Positions 11,787-22,994 of a DNA stretch of 64,000 nt are shown piece by piece. Both the position numbers and the translations under genes were made by a program. Every line of letters starts with the position of its first letter. The stretch's first letter is position 1. The stretch covers positions 35,746,388-35,810,387 of the forward strand of contig NC_091928.1 in the NCBI RefSeq assembly GCF_041260155.1, given 5' to 3'. Below the pieces are notes generated by a model, which was given only the letters and a program-made list of their open reading frames with translations, did no database searches and was not told the DNA's origin. Source of the DNA: Ptychodera flava. Taxonomy: Eukaryota > Hemichordata > Enteropneusta > Ptychoderidae.

Positions 11787-12469
11787 TTAAACGTTACTCT
11801 TCATACCTACATGTAATATTCAGTTCGTTAATAATGTTTCCCTTATATCCTTTCGAAATCTATGAAGATGGAAGAACTTCAGCCTGATTCTTTGGCGTAT
11901 GTTTACGCGTCAGCGACAAAAGGCATTGTTCATTGCTACAATCATCATACTTTCTTATTGTGCGAGATTCCTAGGCCGCTGCTTCTTCTCAGTAAGGGAG
12001 TTGGCTGGAATGAACATTAAGAACAAGCATGGAAAGTCAGCAATGGACCAGAATATCAGAACTCCCATAGTTGATGAGTCTAATTGTTTTGTACACCTAT
12101 CTGGTAGTTCATGCAGTGATGAGCTGTTGTGTAACAAATTTGATGCTGAGTACTATATTGGTCATTGGGACAGTAACAGTCTTTTCATGGTTATTATTTC
12201 TTCGTCCTTTTATTCACCATGTTTGTGTTTCTCACTCCCTAAAGCATGTTGAGATGTGTAATATTCAGCTTCTCCACACTCCTATATCTTTAATTTGCAA
12301 TGTTGTTTACAAGTGAATTTTAGTCAATGTAAAAATTTACTAATTAAAGAAAGGTCACGAAGACTGATTTTTGTCATATACGTCTCTTTTAGGTTCGGTG
12401 AGTAGGGAGAGTCATTTTCACCAGCCATAAATCATGCAATGTCTCTAACACAAAGGTGAAATTTTTGAT
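11787..12469. other. intergenic, nothing recognised
   Basis: Short open frames only, without domain motifs or splice-consistent neighbours. Confidence 0.5.
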
Positions 12470-12825
12470 AGGTATGCATTTGCAGGGCTTCAAACTGGAT
12501 GCTGGGGGCACTTGAATATGTATGAGGGATAAAACATTTTTGCAAGGGGACAAAACCGTGAAACTTTAACTAATTGTCAGTGACTGTAGAATCGCAGTGT
12601 TTATACTTCTGTACTCAAGAAAAGTAATCAAAATTAAGTTATACAAAATTCCGTTTACACAGGAGGATGATAAAGGAAAACAATAGATATGAAAAAACCA
12701 ATAACCATGAAAAGTCAACAGCATCGGCAGAGTCCATACCTGTGCAAAAATGGTTGTTCCCTCATACATATTCAAGAGTGCCAAAGTTTCAATTTGAAAC
12801 CCCGCAAATGCACACACCTACCATG
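12470..12825. repeat. fold-back repeat with ~80-bp arms
   Basis: The left arm (about 12470-12546, containing CTTGAATATGTATGAGGGA) is inverted at about 12742-12823 (TCCCTCATACATATTCAAG). The spacer is about 195 bases. Confidence 0.8.
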
Positions 12826-15383
12826 TATTTAGCCCATGTTTTATAGAGCAATCGTACGATTTATGGTCAATGAAAATGTCTTTTCCCTATTAACCGAATC
12901 TAAATGAGACATATGTCAAAATCAGCCTTGGTGACCTTCTCATTAGCTTGTGCTGAGCCTTCATTCCTATGGTCAAGAAAGCTTTTTAAGGCATAATCAT
13001 TTCATAAGACATTTAAATATTGAATGCCAATCATATTTATGCATTATTTTTATGTGATCATTAAAGTATCAAATGCATCTGTTTGTATTTAGAGATGTTC
13101 TTTTTATTCTTTTTACTATGCATACCGGAAATCTGTCAGCGTAACTGCCAAGTGGGACAAGCTGAAGCTCGAGTGAATGCGGCACTCTTTGGCCTCTTCA
13201 CGGCATTAATACACGGTAGCCTAATGAAAACAGGGTTATTTTTAAGCTTCATTTATTTTATGATTTGTTTTGTGGCGTTTTGTTCGATGTATTTACTCCT
13301 TTAATGCGTATTCGAATTTTGATGTTTCTCAGGAAGTAAGCCTGCCCTAGTTGTCTTTGATTTGATCGTAAACAGGAACCATATTTGCTACACGCTTATT
13401 TAGTTTGATTCACTTGATAAATTTTAACGATGCAAATCAAGGATTATGGCTATACTCACTGTGTGTTTGTTTTATGTCTTATTACTTTTCAACTTTTTCT
13501 CACTATACTACTAATTTGATACTTGAATCACTGGGGTTGGTCATGTATATTTTACATGAATGAGGTCATGCATTGTTCTTGAAGCTGTTGATTTGTTTCT
13601 TCACCCTCATGTAGTCCTTTACATCTTGAGAAAGTAATTGATTCATGGTTAACATATTTTGTTCACTATACCTGTAGGAAAACGGTCGATTTCAGTCATT
13701 TTCTGTATGATTCAATAAAGATAATGTTTTCTTCATCAAAATTTTCTTTATTTGCATTGAGACGGATGTGACCATAAAACCCTCTCATTCACAAAATCAC
13801 TGACATGTTGCTTCAGGAAATTTACAGAAGATATCACGGTGCTGTGATCGGAATAATAGTAGCAGTGTAAGGCCATTATTACAATACCTAGTGTTTGAAT
13901 TCAGTAAAACGGAACAGAGGAAATGATAAATTGAACGTAAGATAGCCAGAAATCTGCCTCGTTGATGTTATTGTCTTTTCACTTTCCGCAAGGTAATTAG
14001 ATTTGTTGCGATTACGGATAGACTAGTGTAACCCGACTGGTGTAATCAATCATTCAATGATAGGGTCATAACAACAACAAAAACACCCCTTTGTTCTCTT
14101 CTTCGTTTTGCTACGCTTTCACTTCAAGAGAATACAAAGCGCAGATCATTAATGTGATAGGATATTCATGACTAATCTTCTTAATGAACAATGGAAACAA
14201 TCATCTTATTTCTCGAATCTTATTAGTGGCCGACAGTTAGACAAACATGAGAGAAGTTAAAACGAAAACAGATAGTGCGTATAATTAATTTTAGTATGGG
14301 GGCTACTATTTACGACGTTACAAAAATTCCTGGTACCATCGGAAATAACATTGGAAACATTTTTCCTTAATTGGCTTCCTGCAGTGTGTAATATACAAAG
14401 TTCTGATTGTAATTTGAAAGAAACACTGGCTGTTATTAAATACTCAGCAATTTCATTTTGAAAGCGAATTCAGACAAAATGCACCCGCTGTACAGCGCGT
14501 TCTATTTCATTATGCCGTTGCTATGACGTGGCAAGCAATATTTCTAGAACCTTTTAAATGTCTTTAGATGACGAAAATTAATGGTGGTGGCATTTACACT
14601 GTCCCTTTCAGTGTATAGCTTGGTAGACATCTAACCATTTTAGTCATAGTTTTTACACAATTTATATCTAGAGAAATGGCGATTCGGTTTAGGTTTATTT
14701 TATAAGATCCACATTCATTACATCATTGTAATTCAGTCAATTACAATATCTCATACATCGTCTTGTCATTTAGATAGTGCTGTGTTCGGCAAAGTCATTG
14801 AAATGTGGTAATGACCACCCCATGGTATTTAAAACTTAGCTATACATTAATTTGCTGTTTCGACTAGTTGGTTCGTGTTCATATAGCTTTCAAATGTATT
14901 CAAACATATAAATTTCCAAATGATCTATTTCTCGTTACGGAACAACTTTGATACACATGCAACTACGACATGCGCAGAGAATTTTTCTTTTCAGTTTCAC
15001 TGAGTACCACCTTATGAAGTGTACTTGGGGTGTGTATGGCTCTTAACCTATAGTGAGTATTTCTGTAGGCCTGTGTTGTGTATGTCTCTAAGGTTCTATT
15101 TGACATTTTGGGGAAAGTGACTCGTGCGGTTATTTCCGAGCAGCACAGTCAATTCGTATCAAAGCCAGTGAGACAAATGGAAAGTAGACCAGAAATGTAA
15201 TGCAAAAGTTGTATTGCGAATTGGAAATATTGTTGTTAAAGAGTTGGGTAGCATGGAGCATATGGTATAAGCTGCTGCGCGAGTCGTGTTTATCCTGCCA
15301 ATTATGGGCATCGAGTTTCTACCAGAGAAACGAACCTTTTTATTATATCTTGGCGATTAATTTGCTTCATATCTACCCCATAT
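12826..15383. other. intergenic, no supported gene
   Basis: AT-rich. A 73-codon plus-strand frame at 13083-13304 has no recognisable motif and was not accepted. No tRNA or strong repeat is seen. Confidence 0.5.
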
Positions 15384-15693
15384 CATACGCTTGTTCGTAT
15401 AAAAACAAATATGTGGGCCTGGTAACGGGGTAGAAACTGCAATTCTTGATAATTTTTTCAATTTTTGCTGTCTCCCTACAGCATGCTGAAACTCACAATA
15501 TTAAGCCTGTCGACAAAGCATGTATATAAAATGTATTCGGTGATAATTGAATTAGAGTCCAGACTTAAAGTCATTCAATTGTCAATGATCATGGTACACA
15601 TACATAGGCTGTGTTGGCAAGCTATACTGGATATTTAAACATGCTGTAGGGAGTAGGACAAGAACGCAGTTGTATAAACTAAACAAAGGCATT
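15384..15693 (+). repeat. direct duplication, unit 1
   Basis: Starts CATACGCTTGTTCGTATAAA and matches 16331-16628 along its length. Unit 2 lacks about a dozen bases near GAGTCCA. Confidence 0.85.
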
Positions 15694-16066
15694 GAATATC
15701 AAGTTGAAAGAAGAACATTGCCTCGCTGCTGACGTCATATAAAGATTAAACCGCGACGTCATACGTGACTATGGCGTCACATATTACAAAAGATAAGTAC
15801 TTTGACTGCGCTAAAAAAACCCGGCAGGTGCATTTGAGTGCCAATTTTCGAATTGAATGAACGTATAACCGATTATGAACATGACATCCTTGAATTACAT
15901 GTATGCATCTTCGACAATGGTGTCGACAGTAGGATACAACAAATGGCTACCATTTAGGCCTGGTTTCTTAATAACTCGGTGAGCGATAATCTTGATGTAT
16001 TTACCATCATTAATTTCTGTTAGTATAACACAGTACATGTATATTCTAATCCCAACATCCTGATTA

Positions 16067-16200
16067 GGCTGCGTGCACAAAAAAACGGTGAGGGGGGCTA
16101 AAGGATTTCAAGGGGATTCGAAAATTTTTGGGGTAGTAGACGGGGACTTTAAAATTTTGCTCTACCTACAGGGGACATGAAATTTTTTTTATTCCCTGTT
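16067..16200. mobile_element. left end of a Harbinger-like MITE (partial)
   Basis: TTA|GGCTGCGTGCACAAAAA followed by the same G-rich 'ggggacttgaaa'-type sequence seen in the full element at 19179-20671. A right end was not located. Confidence 0.4.
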
Positions 16201-16330
16201 ACTTTTAAAGTTTCCGATTCCAAGGTAAATAACTTTATAATGTCATCCAATTGTTCTAATGTTAATAATATTAAACAAAATCTATTCAATTTTGTTACAT
16301 TTCATGACTTTATGTAAAAAAATCTAAACA

Positions 16331-16628
16331 CATACGCTTGTTCGTATAAAAACAAATATGTGGGCCTGGTAACAGGGTAGAAACTGCAACTCTTGATAAT
16401 TTTTCAATTTTTGCTGTCTCCCTACAGCATGCTGAAACACACAATATTAAGACTGTCGACAAAGCATGTATATAAAATGTATTCGGTGATAATTGAATTA
16501 GAGTCCATTTAATTGTCAATGATCATGGTACACATACATTGGCTGTGTTGGCAAGCTATACTGGACATTTAAACATGCTGTAGTGAGTAGGACAAGAACG
16601 CAGTTGTATAAACTGAACAAAGGCATTG
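16331..16628 (+). repeat. direct duplication, unit 2
   Basis: Second copy of 15384-15693, 947 bases downstream, with scattered substitutions and one small deletion. Confidence 0.85.
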
Positions 16629-16930
16629 TCAAAATTATAAAAGTTAATGCATCTACCGTGCTGCCGCAGTGTCCCTGTCACTACATACAGAGATAGCTTT
16701 GACTCTGATGTAGTTGAAGAAAAGTTTGGCTCAAATGACGTCAATGACAGTGAAACATAGTTGTACACAAGATCATGCCAGAGAGCAACTCATGATATGG
16801 AAGACCATGAGACTTGAAAGCATCAAGGTCACTGTAGGTCACTCAGGCTGTGATCAGTTTTTCACAATTTGACTTTTCTTCCCCTAAAGAGACCTCAGAT
16901 TTACACTGGTTATTCTCCCGACAATCTCTG

Positions 16931-17119
16931 ACAATCAGATGTAGTTGTGTGATTTTTCTCATTAATTTGTACTGATCCGTCAACTCAGTTGTTAGAGCAT
17001 CCGAACTGAATTAGGGGGACGTGGGTTCAAGTCCTACATTGGTCATTTTGCAAGCCCCAAAAATTTGCAGTGTAGAGACAATCAGATGTAGTTGTGTGAC
17101 TTTTCTCAGTAATTTGTAC
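16931..17119 (+). repeat. tRNA-like SINE head between 42-bp direct repeats
   Basis: About 16974-17045 has a tRNA shape: A-box-like CTCAGTTGTTAGAGCAT, then a B box GGTTCAAGTCC and weakly pairing ends. It is flanked by direct repeats (ACAATCAGATGTAGTTGTGT...) at 16931-16972 and 17078-17119 with two mismatches. The acceptor and anticodon stems are poor, so a tRNA-derived SINE or tRNA pseudogene is likelier than a working tRNA. Confidence 0.55.
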
Positions 17120-17618
17120 AATGCATTTCCCCGCTACACAACACTGGGGAACCTGTCATATTACAAAAAAAACGTCTGTTTGTGGACACGTGACCAGGTT
17201 GCGATTTAAAAGCGGTCCCTGTACTGTTCCTGCTCAAATGATGTGTGCATGAAACTGGATACATTTCGACATCTGATGTCCTTCAATAAGCAGCTTATAC
17301 CGAAGCAAGGGGCATTGGAGTCGCTGAGCTTTAGAGCGTGTTGCGAGCTTTAGAGCTGTTGCGAGCACGAATTCCGTTTTCGGTTCCGTTAGAAATTTAA
17401 GCTTTGCATTATCTTCGTGGCTCGTTTGCGCTATTCTAGCTTGTCGTGCATCTGCAGCACCAATCGTAACTACCAAATTTACCACGAACGAAAAATCAGC
17501 AGTAACGAGAAAAACCGTTTAGTTTTCAGAAACGTTTAATGCTGTGCATTCTCCTGTCTTCCAACAGTGTACATGTGAGACATTATATTGTGCATTTGTA
17601 ATACGAAGGATTTTTAAA

Positions 17619-18327
17619 ATGGCAGACACCGACTTAGGGGCTTTGAAACAACTTGGGCCTGCACTGAAAACTCAGAGTGGTTGCGCGGACGCAAATTCTG
17701 GCGCTGGTAATTTTAGAACCGGTTGTCGCCGAAGATTGGCTTCGGTCAATTTTGTGTTTCTCATGTTGGTGCTGAACTCCTTCACACTAACCATCGAACT
17801 TAGTTTTACTTTCATTAGTATCACCAGCATTCAGAAACGGTACGGCCTGTCGAGTAGATTCATCGGGCTGACAGAGACACTGCAAGAAATCACCGACATA
17901 ACTTCTATAATTTTCGTTACGTACTTCGGCGGCAGGCCCAACAGCCACAAACTGCGTTGGATTGCGACGGCGTTTCTCGTATGCTCTCTAGCTTTCTTCA
18001 CCAAGGCGCTCACCCAGTTCGTGTCGACACCTTACAACTACGACAACTCCCAGCTTCCCGCGAATTTCCATGAGGTGAATCTCCCAGACGCGTGCGTCGA
18101 GCAGAATGCGACTCAATACCTGCAAGACGTTGATGACATTGTACTGTCAAACACCACTGAGTGCCAGAGTACGCTGGCATCGTCACTGGTACCAAAGGGT
18201 TCTGAACCGGTAATTCTTATTTTAGTTGCTGCTATATTGCAAGGCGCAGGCAGAAATGCGGGTTACGCGCTTGGTATGCCATACATTGACGACAACGTAT
18301 CGAAAATCAGGTCACCTATGTACATCG
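17619..18327 (+). CDS. SLCO copy B exon 1
   Basis: Encodes the cytoplasmic N-terminus, TM1-TM3 ([24 protein letters not shown]) and TM4 ([20 protein letters not shown]) up to SPMYIG. Donor GTGAGC. The loop has N-linked glycosylation sequons (NAT, NTT). Confidence 0.93.
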
Positions 18328-21300
18328 GTGAGCAACACTACATCTACTTTTTAAAGTATATGTATTTCTGACGGTATATAGCTGGAGGGACGGACGAATG
18401 GATCGATGGAAGGATGGATACATAGATAGATAGATAAATGAGTGAATGAATGAACGAACGAATGAACGAATGAACGAACAAACGAACGAACAAACGAATG
18501 AATGAATGAATGAGTGAATGAATGAATGCACGAATGAACGAATGAACGAACAAACGAACGAACGAACGAACGAAAGAATGAATGAATGAATGGATGAATG
18601 AATGAATGAATGAATGAATGTACATAGGTGTTTACATTTCAATTTTCACATTTCCAATCTCATATGCCAAGAACACTTAAAGTCTGCTTTCACATTTTCA
18701 GGGACTCTATACGCCGTAAATGTCATTGGTCCTATAGTAGGTATGCCTTTGTCGGTGCAATTCATAAAACGATACGTGGACTTCTATCGAGTGGACGAAA
18801 TTACTCTCGACATCGATCAACGTGACCCACGCTGGGTTGGTGCCTGGTGGATGGGCTATCTGCTTATTGGATGTCTCATGTTGATCCTCGCTTTGTTGAT
18901 GTTCCTCGTTCCAAAGCGGATTTCGAGCAACCGGAGACCGACACATGGGGAACATGGCGGCGGTGAAGAGACACTCAATACAGCCAAAAACCAAATGCAT
19001 GTTAAAGGAATGGTGGGAAGACAGAGTATTGCACGAAATCTGAAAGGTAAGATCACGTTATCATGGTAAGGAAAAATTCCAAAATCAAGTGTCTCCCTGA
19101 GCATTCAAGATGAAGTATCACATTAGTGATTGGTGTCCTTTTAGTTGTCAACATTAGTTTCATCAAAGTAGGCTATAAGGCTACCTTCACAAACACCTAA
19201 GGAGGGGAGCGGGATAAGTGATGGGGGACTTGAAATACATATCAACGGTATGTTGCGGGGCACTTGAAAGGATTTGGAAACTTGAAGGGGTGACCTCGAG
19301 AAAAATTTGGTTCTGATTGATATGAAATATGTGTTAGGTTGTCAATTTAAGCTTAAGTTTGGCGAATGTTCTGTAGTTTTGTTATGTGTATCCACTGCAG
19401 TTTCTTGTTATACTCCATGAAGCATGATGAAAAGTCAAGCACAGCGATATGTGTAAAGTCAGCATTGTTTATTGTTTAAAATTGAATTCGCGTCATGACT
19501 AGGATTCATTTGTCATCAATAATAATGCTTACCGTCTTTATGCATATTACAGATACAGTGAGTTTTGTCAGGAAAAATATTTAATAGTTTACATGTAGAC
19601 TGGACTAGAATGAGAAGTGAAATGATAATTTAGGTGAAATTCAATATCATTTGTTATCCGCATCTGAACTTTAAACAAACTATTTGAATGAAGCTCATTT
19701 GTATCAATTATAAAGCAAATATTAAAACATAGACTTAGTTTAGTATTTTTAAAAATATTCAGAGTTTTCTCATAGACACTAATGTACAGTGAATCAAAAT
19801 TTCCGTCGAAATTCCAAAATCAAATTTCTTGTACACACAATGCACGTCACGGTCCGTGTGCACGTCTAACCGCCTCTCCTAATCAAGAACAATTATGTCA
19901 ATTATCAAGGGTCCATATATGCACAAATATTGCAAGTTTCATACAGGGAAAAATTATTCACAGTTTCGCCATAGATTCCAATGTATATGTTTACCAAATT
20001 TCTTGTAGACATATGCACTAATAACCACTCTATTCTAATTAAGTACATTTGTATAGAGTATCCAACGTCTAAAAATGCACAAATATGGCTACTTTCACTT
20101 CCGGAAAAAATTATTCACAATTTTGTCATAGTCTATAAAGTGAATCAATATTTTAGTTGAAATTCCTTAATTAAAATTCTTGCACACACTTGCACTTTTA
20201 AACAGCTTATACTTATTAAAGTACATTTATATCAGTCATCAAACGTCTAGGAAAATACGTGTTCATATTTGTGTCATTGACCACCATGTATAGTGAATCA
20301 AAATGGTCGATGAAATCTAAAAATCAATTTTTTGTACACACATGCACTTTTCACCAGCCACTTCAAGCACAGTACATTACATGAATTGACAAACACGTAT
20401 AAAAGTAAAGATATAGCTTGTTTTTATGGAGAAAATTGTTAATAGTTCGCCCAATAGACTCCCATATATCATAATTTGATATGTTTGAAAGAAGCACTAT
20501 ATGGGCGACATTTTGCCTTCCTTTGAGGGGGGCTTTAAAATTATGACAAGCAAGAAGAGGGGATTTGAATTTGAACGTATTGTGAGTTTGTAAGAGGGGT
20601 ATTTGAAAAAATTTAGTACTTTTTTGAATCTCCGGAAGCACATCTCGCTAGAGGTGTTTGTGAATGCTGCCTAAGGCCAGTGTAAATTGTCAAACATTCT
20701 TGTCCGGACGGCAGGGCCACTGTATTCTTCTGCACTTGCACCGCTCTTAACAAGGCGAATTTTTTTTGACATAACAAAATTAAAGTGGCTGGGGCAATTT
20801 TCTGTGAATCGTGCTACCTTTTATGAGTATAAGACAGGACCTCTTTTTGATGTGTGTACGATAAAGATGTGACTGAAAGAGTGCTTCTTTAACCTTTATT
20901 TTTGTGTGAATTTTCGTCTGTATCCCTCTATCTATATCAGATGCTACTTCAAAAAAGAAGATTTATTTTTTCAAGGCTTCCTTTCACTTCCATAGATGTC
21001 TCTTGTCAAGATGTGTCTGTGAAGGCAACGTAACATCCAACTTTAGTTATCTATGTTGTAACAAGCAAATTCCCATATACTCAAAATTTACAGAAAATAT
21101 ACAGAATACTGAAAACACGAGCAATCAAAAGACAGTGAGAAAGAGAGACAGGGGAGAGATGCAGAGAAAGTGTGAGTCAGACACAGACAGAGAGTCAGAG
21201 GCAGACATAAAGTCAAAGACAGAGACAGACATTTGAATGGAAACAGGGAGACGGGGAGAGACAAACAGACACAGACTACGAGAATTGCTGAGAAGCAGAA

Positions 21301-22828
21301 GAAAGACAAACTAACTGACTGACAATCTAAGGCAGACGAACAAAGATAGAGACAAACAGACAGGCTGACTGACTGACAGACAAACGGAAGGAGAGAGGTG
21401 GGTAGAAAAAGATTTCCGTACTCCTCTTTAAACTCTAAACAACAACCATATAGCAAATATGTTAGAGTGAATGACAATAGTTTGGTGTTGAAAGATAATT
21501 TTAGACTCGATAACATATTTGCTAACATTGAAAGCAAACATGTCGCATGCTAAATCAAAAATTATAGACTAGAAAAATAGTTTGCCTATATGTACAGCAA
21601 TTATTTCTCTGTTCAGCAGAGTAAGTATTCATCAAATCTGTTTCATAGATTTACCAAGAGTGATGCGTAGACTTGCATCCAATCCGACGTTGGTAGCCAT
21701 TGTGCTCGGTAACACGGCTCTCGTTGCCAATACCGGTGTGGCTATGTTTCATCCAAAGTATTTGGAAGAACAGTTTCGCATCACAGCAGCGCAGTCAGGA
21801 ATGTTTGTAGGCAAGTAATTCATTAATTGTTGTAATTGGCATGTTTTGGTTATTTATACGAACAAATTCTATTACGTTGCTCAAAGCTTCTGTGATATTT
21901 CACCGCGTGTGTGGTAATTCGTTCTGCGTATGAGGGATTTCTATGTAAATACAGATGATATTAACACATAGTTAGGAACAAGGTTCCGTTTGACATTCTT
22001 TAAAGTGCTGAACAACTGGCATTTATTTTCTTGTAGTTTTAAATGTGTTTCTACCGACGTTTGCTGGTTTTCTGATTTGCGGTTTTGTTCTGAAACGCTG
22101 GAAGCCAAGTCTCAAGAAGATGGCTGTCTGCTTGGTGGTTCTGGATCTTTTCGTCTTATGTTTTCCGTTCATCAAGATGACACTCGGATGCCAGAACGAA
22201 AAGATCGCTGGGGTAACAGTGCCATACCATAGGTAATTAATAGCTATCACACGTATCCGTACTCTAAAAAATATTTTGTCATAGTCACATTACATAGTAG
22301 TTGTATAAGACAAACACAGCACAGCATAGCATTGTATGTCAATTGCAGGTTCTTGTGGTACTCCTCAAAGTATTTTGAAACACCCTCTGTTAAGCTTATT
22401 CACATAGCCTCTATGTATGTAAAATTCACTGCTATTGTTTACATTTGCATTCTCGTCTGGACCAGAACTCACTCACCAACAATAACAATGCACTCTATAC
22501 AAGGACAAACTGATCTGACAAGCTGAATACAGTGTATTTCAACATGCCATTTGGAGTACAACAAGAAATCGTAGTTGACAGCAAAAGCAAAAATAGTGGA
22601 AAACAATCAATAGAGATTACATCTATATAGCATAGACGCACTGTAGGTCGGAAAACGCTTGAAAATAACTATAGGTCTCCACATACTTTACAAATATGAA
22701 TACATCGCAGAAAATGACACAAATATCGCTATACCATTGATAATGATGTAATAATAATAACGTGTCATAAATGCTTCTTTATACAATATTATGAGTTTAG
22801 TTATATAATAATATATATATATATATAT

Positions 22829-22867
<39 letters not shown>

Positions 22868-22904
22868 ATGTAGATGTAACCGGGAGGGCACATTGTATAC
22901 ATTT

Positions 22905-22994
<90 letters not shown>

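Noticed and set aside
13083..13304. 73-codon frame with a hydrophobic start
   Set aside because: No recognised motif, no phase-consistent neighbouring exon.
17544..17618. Upstream in-frame ATG for SLCO copy B
   Set aside because: The downstream ATG at 17619 has a better context and gives a typical short OATP N-terminus; the upstream start is only an alternative.
18316..18642. Ser/Phe/His/Arg-rich minus-strand frames
   Set aside because: Produced by the (GAAT/GAAC)n tract in SLCO copy B intron 1.
21088..21537. 149-codon Leu/Ser/Cys-rich minus-strand frame resembling a membrane protein
   Set aside because: Created by the (ACAG/AGAG) simple repeat, inside a plus-strand intron.
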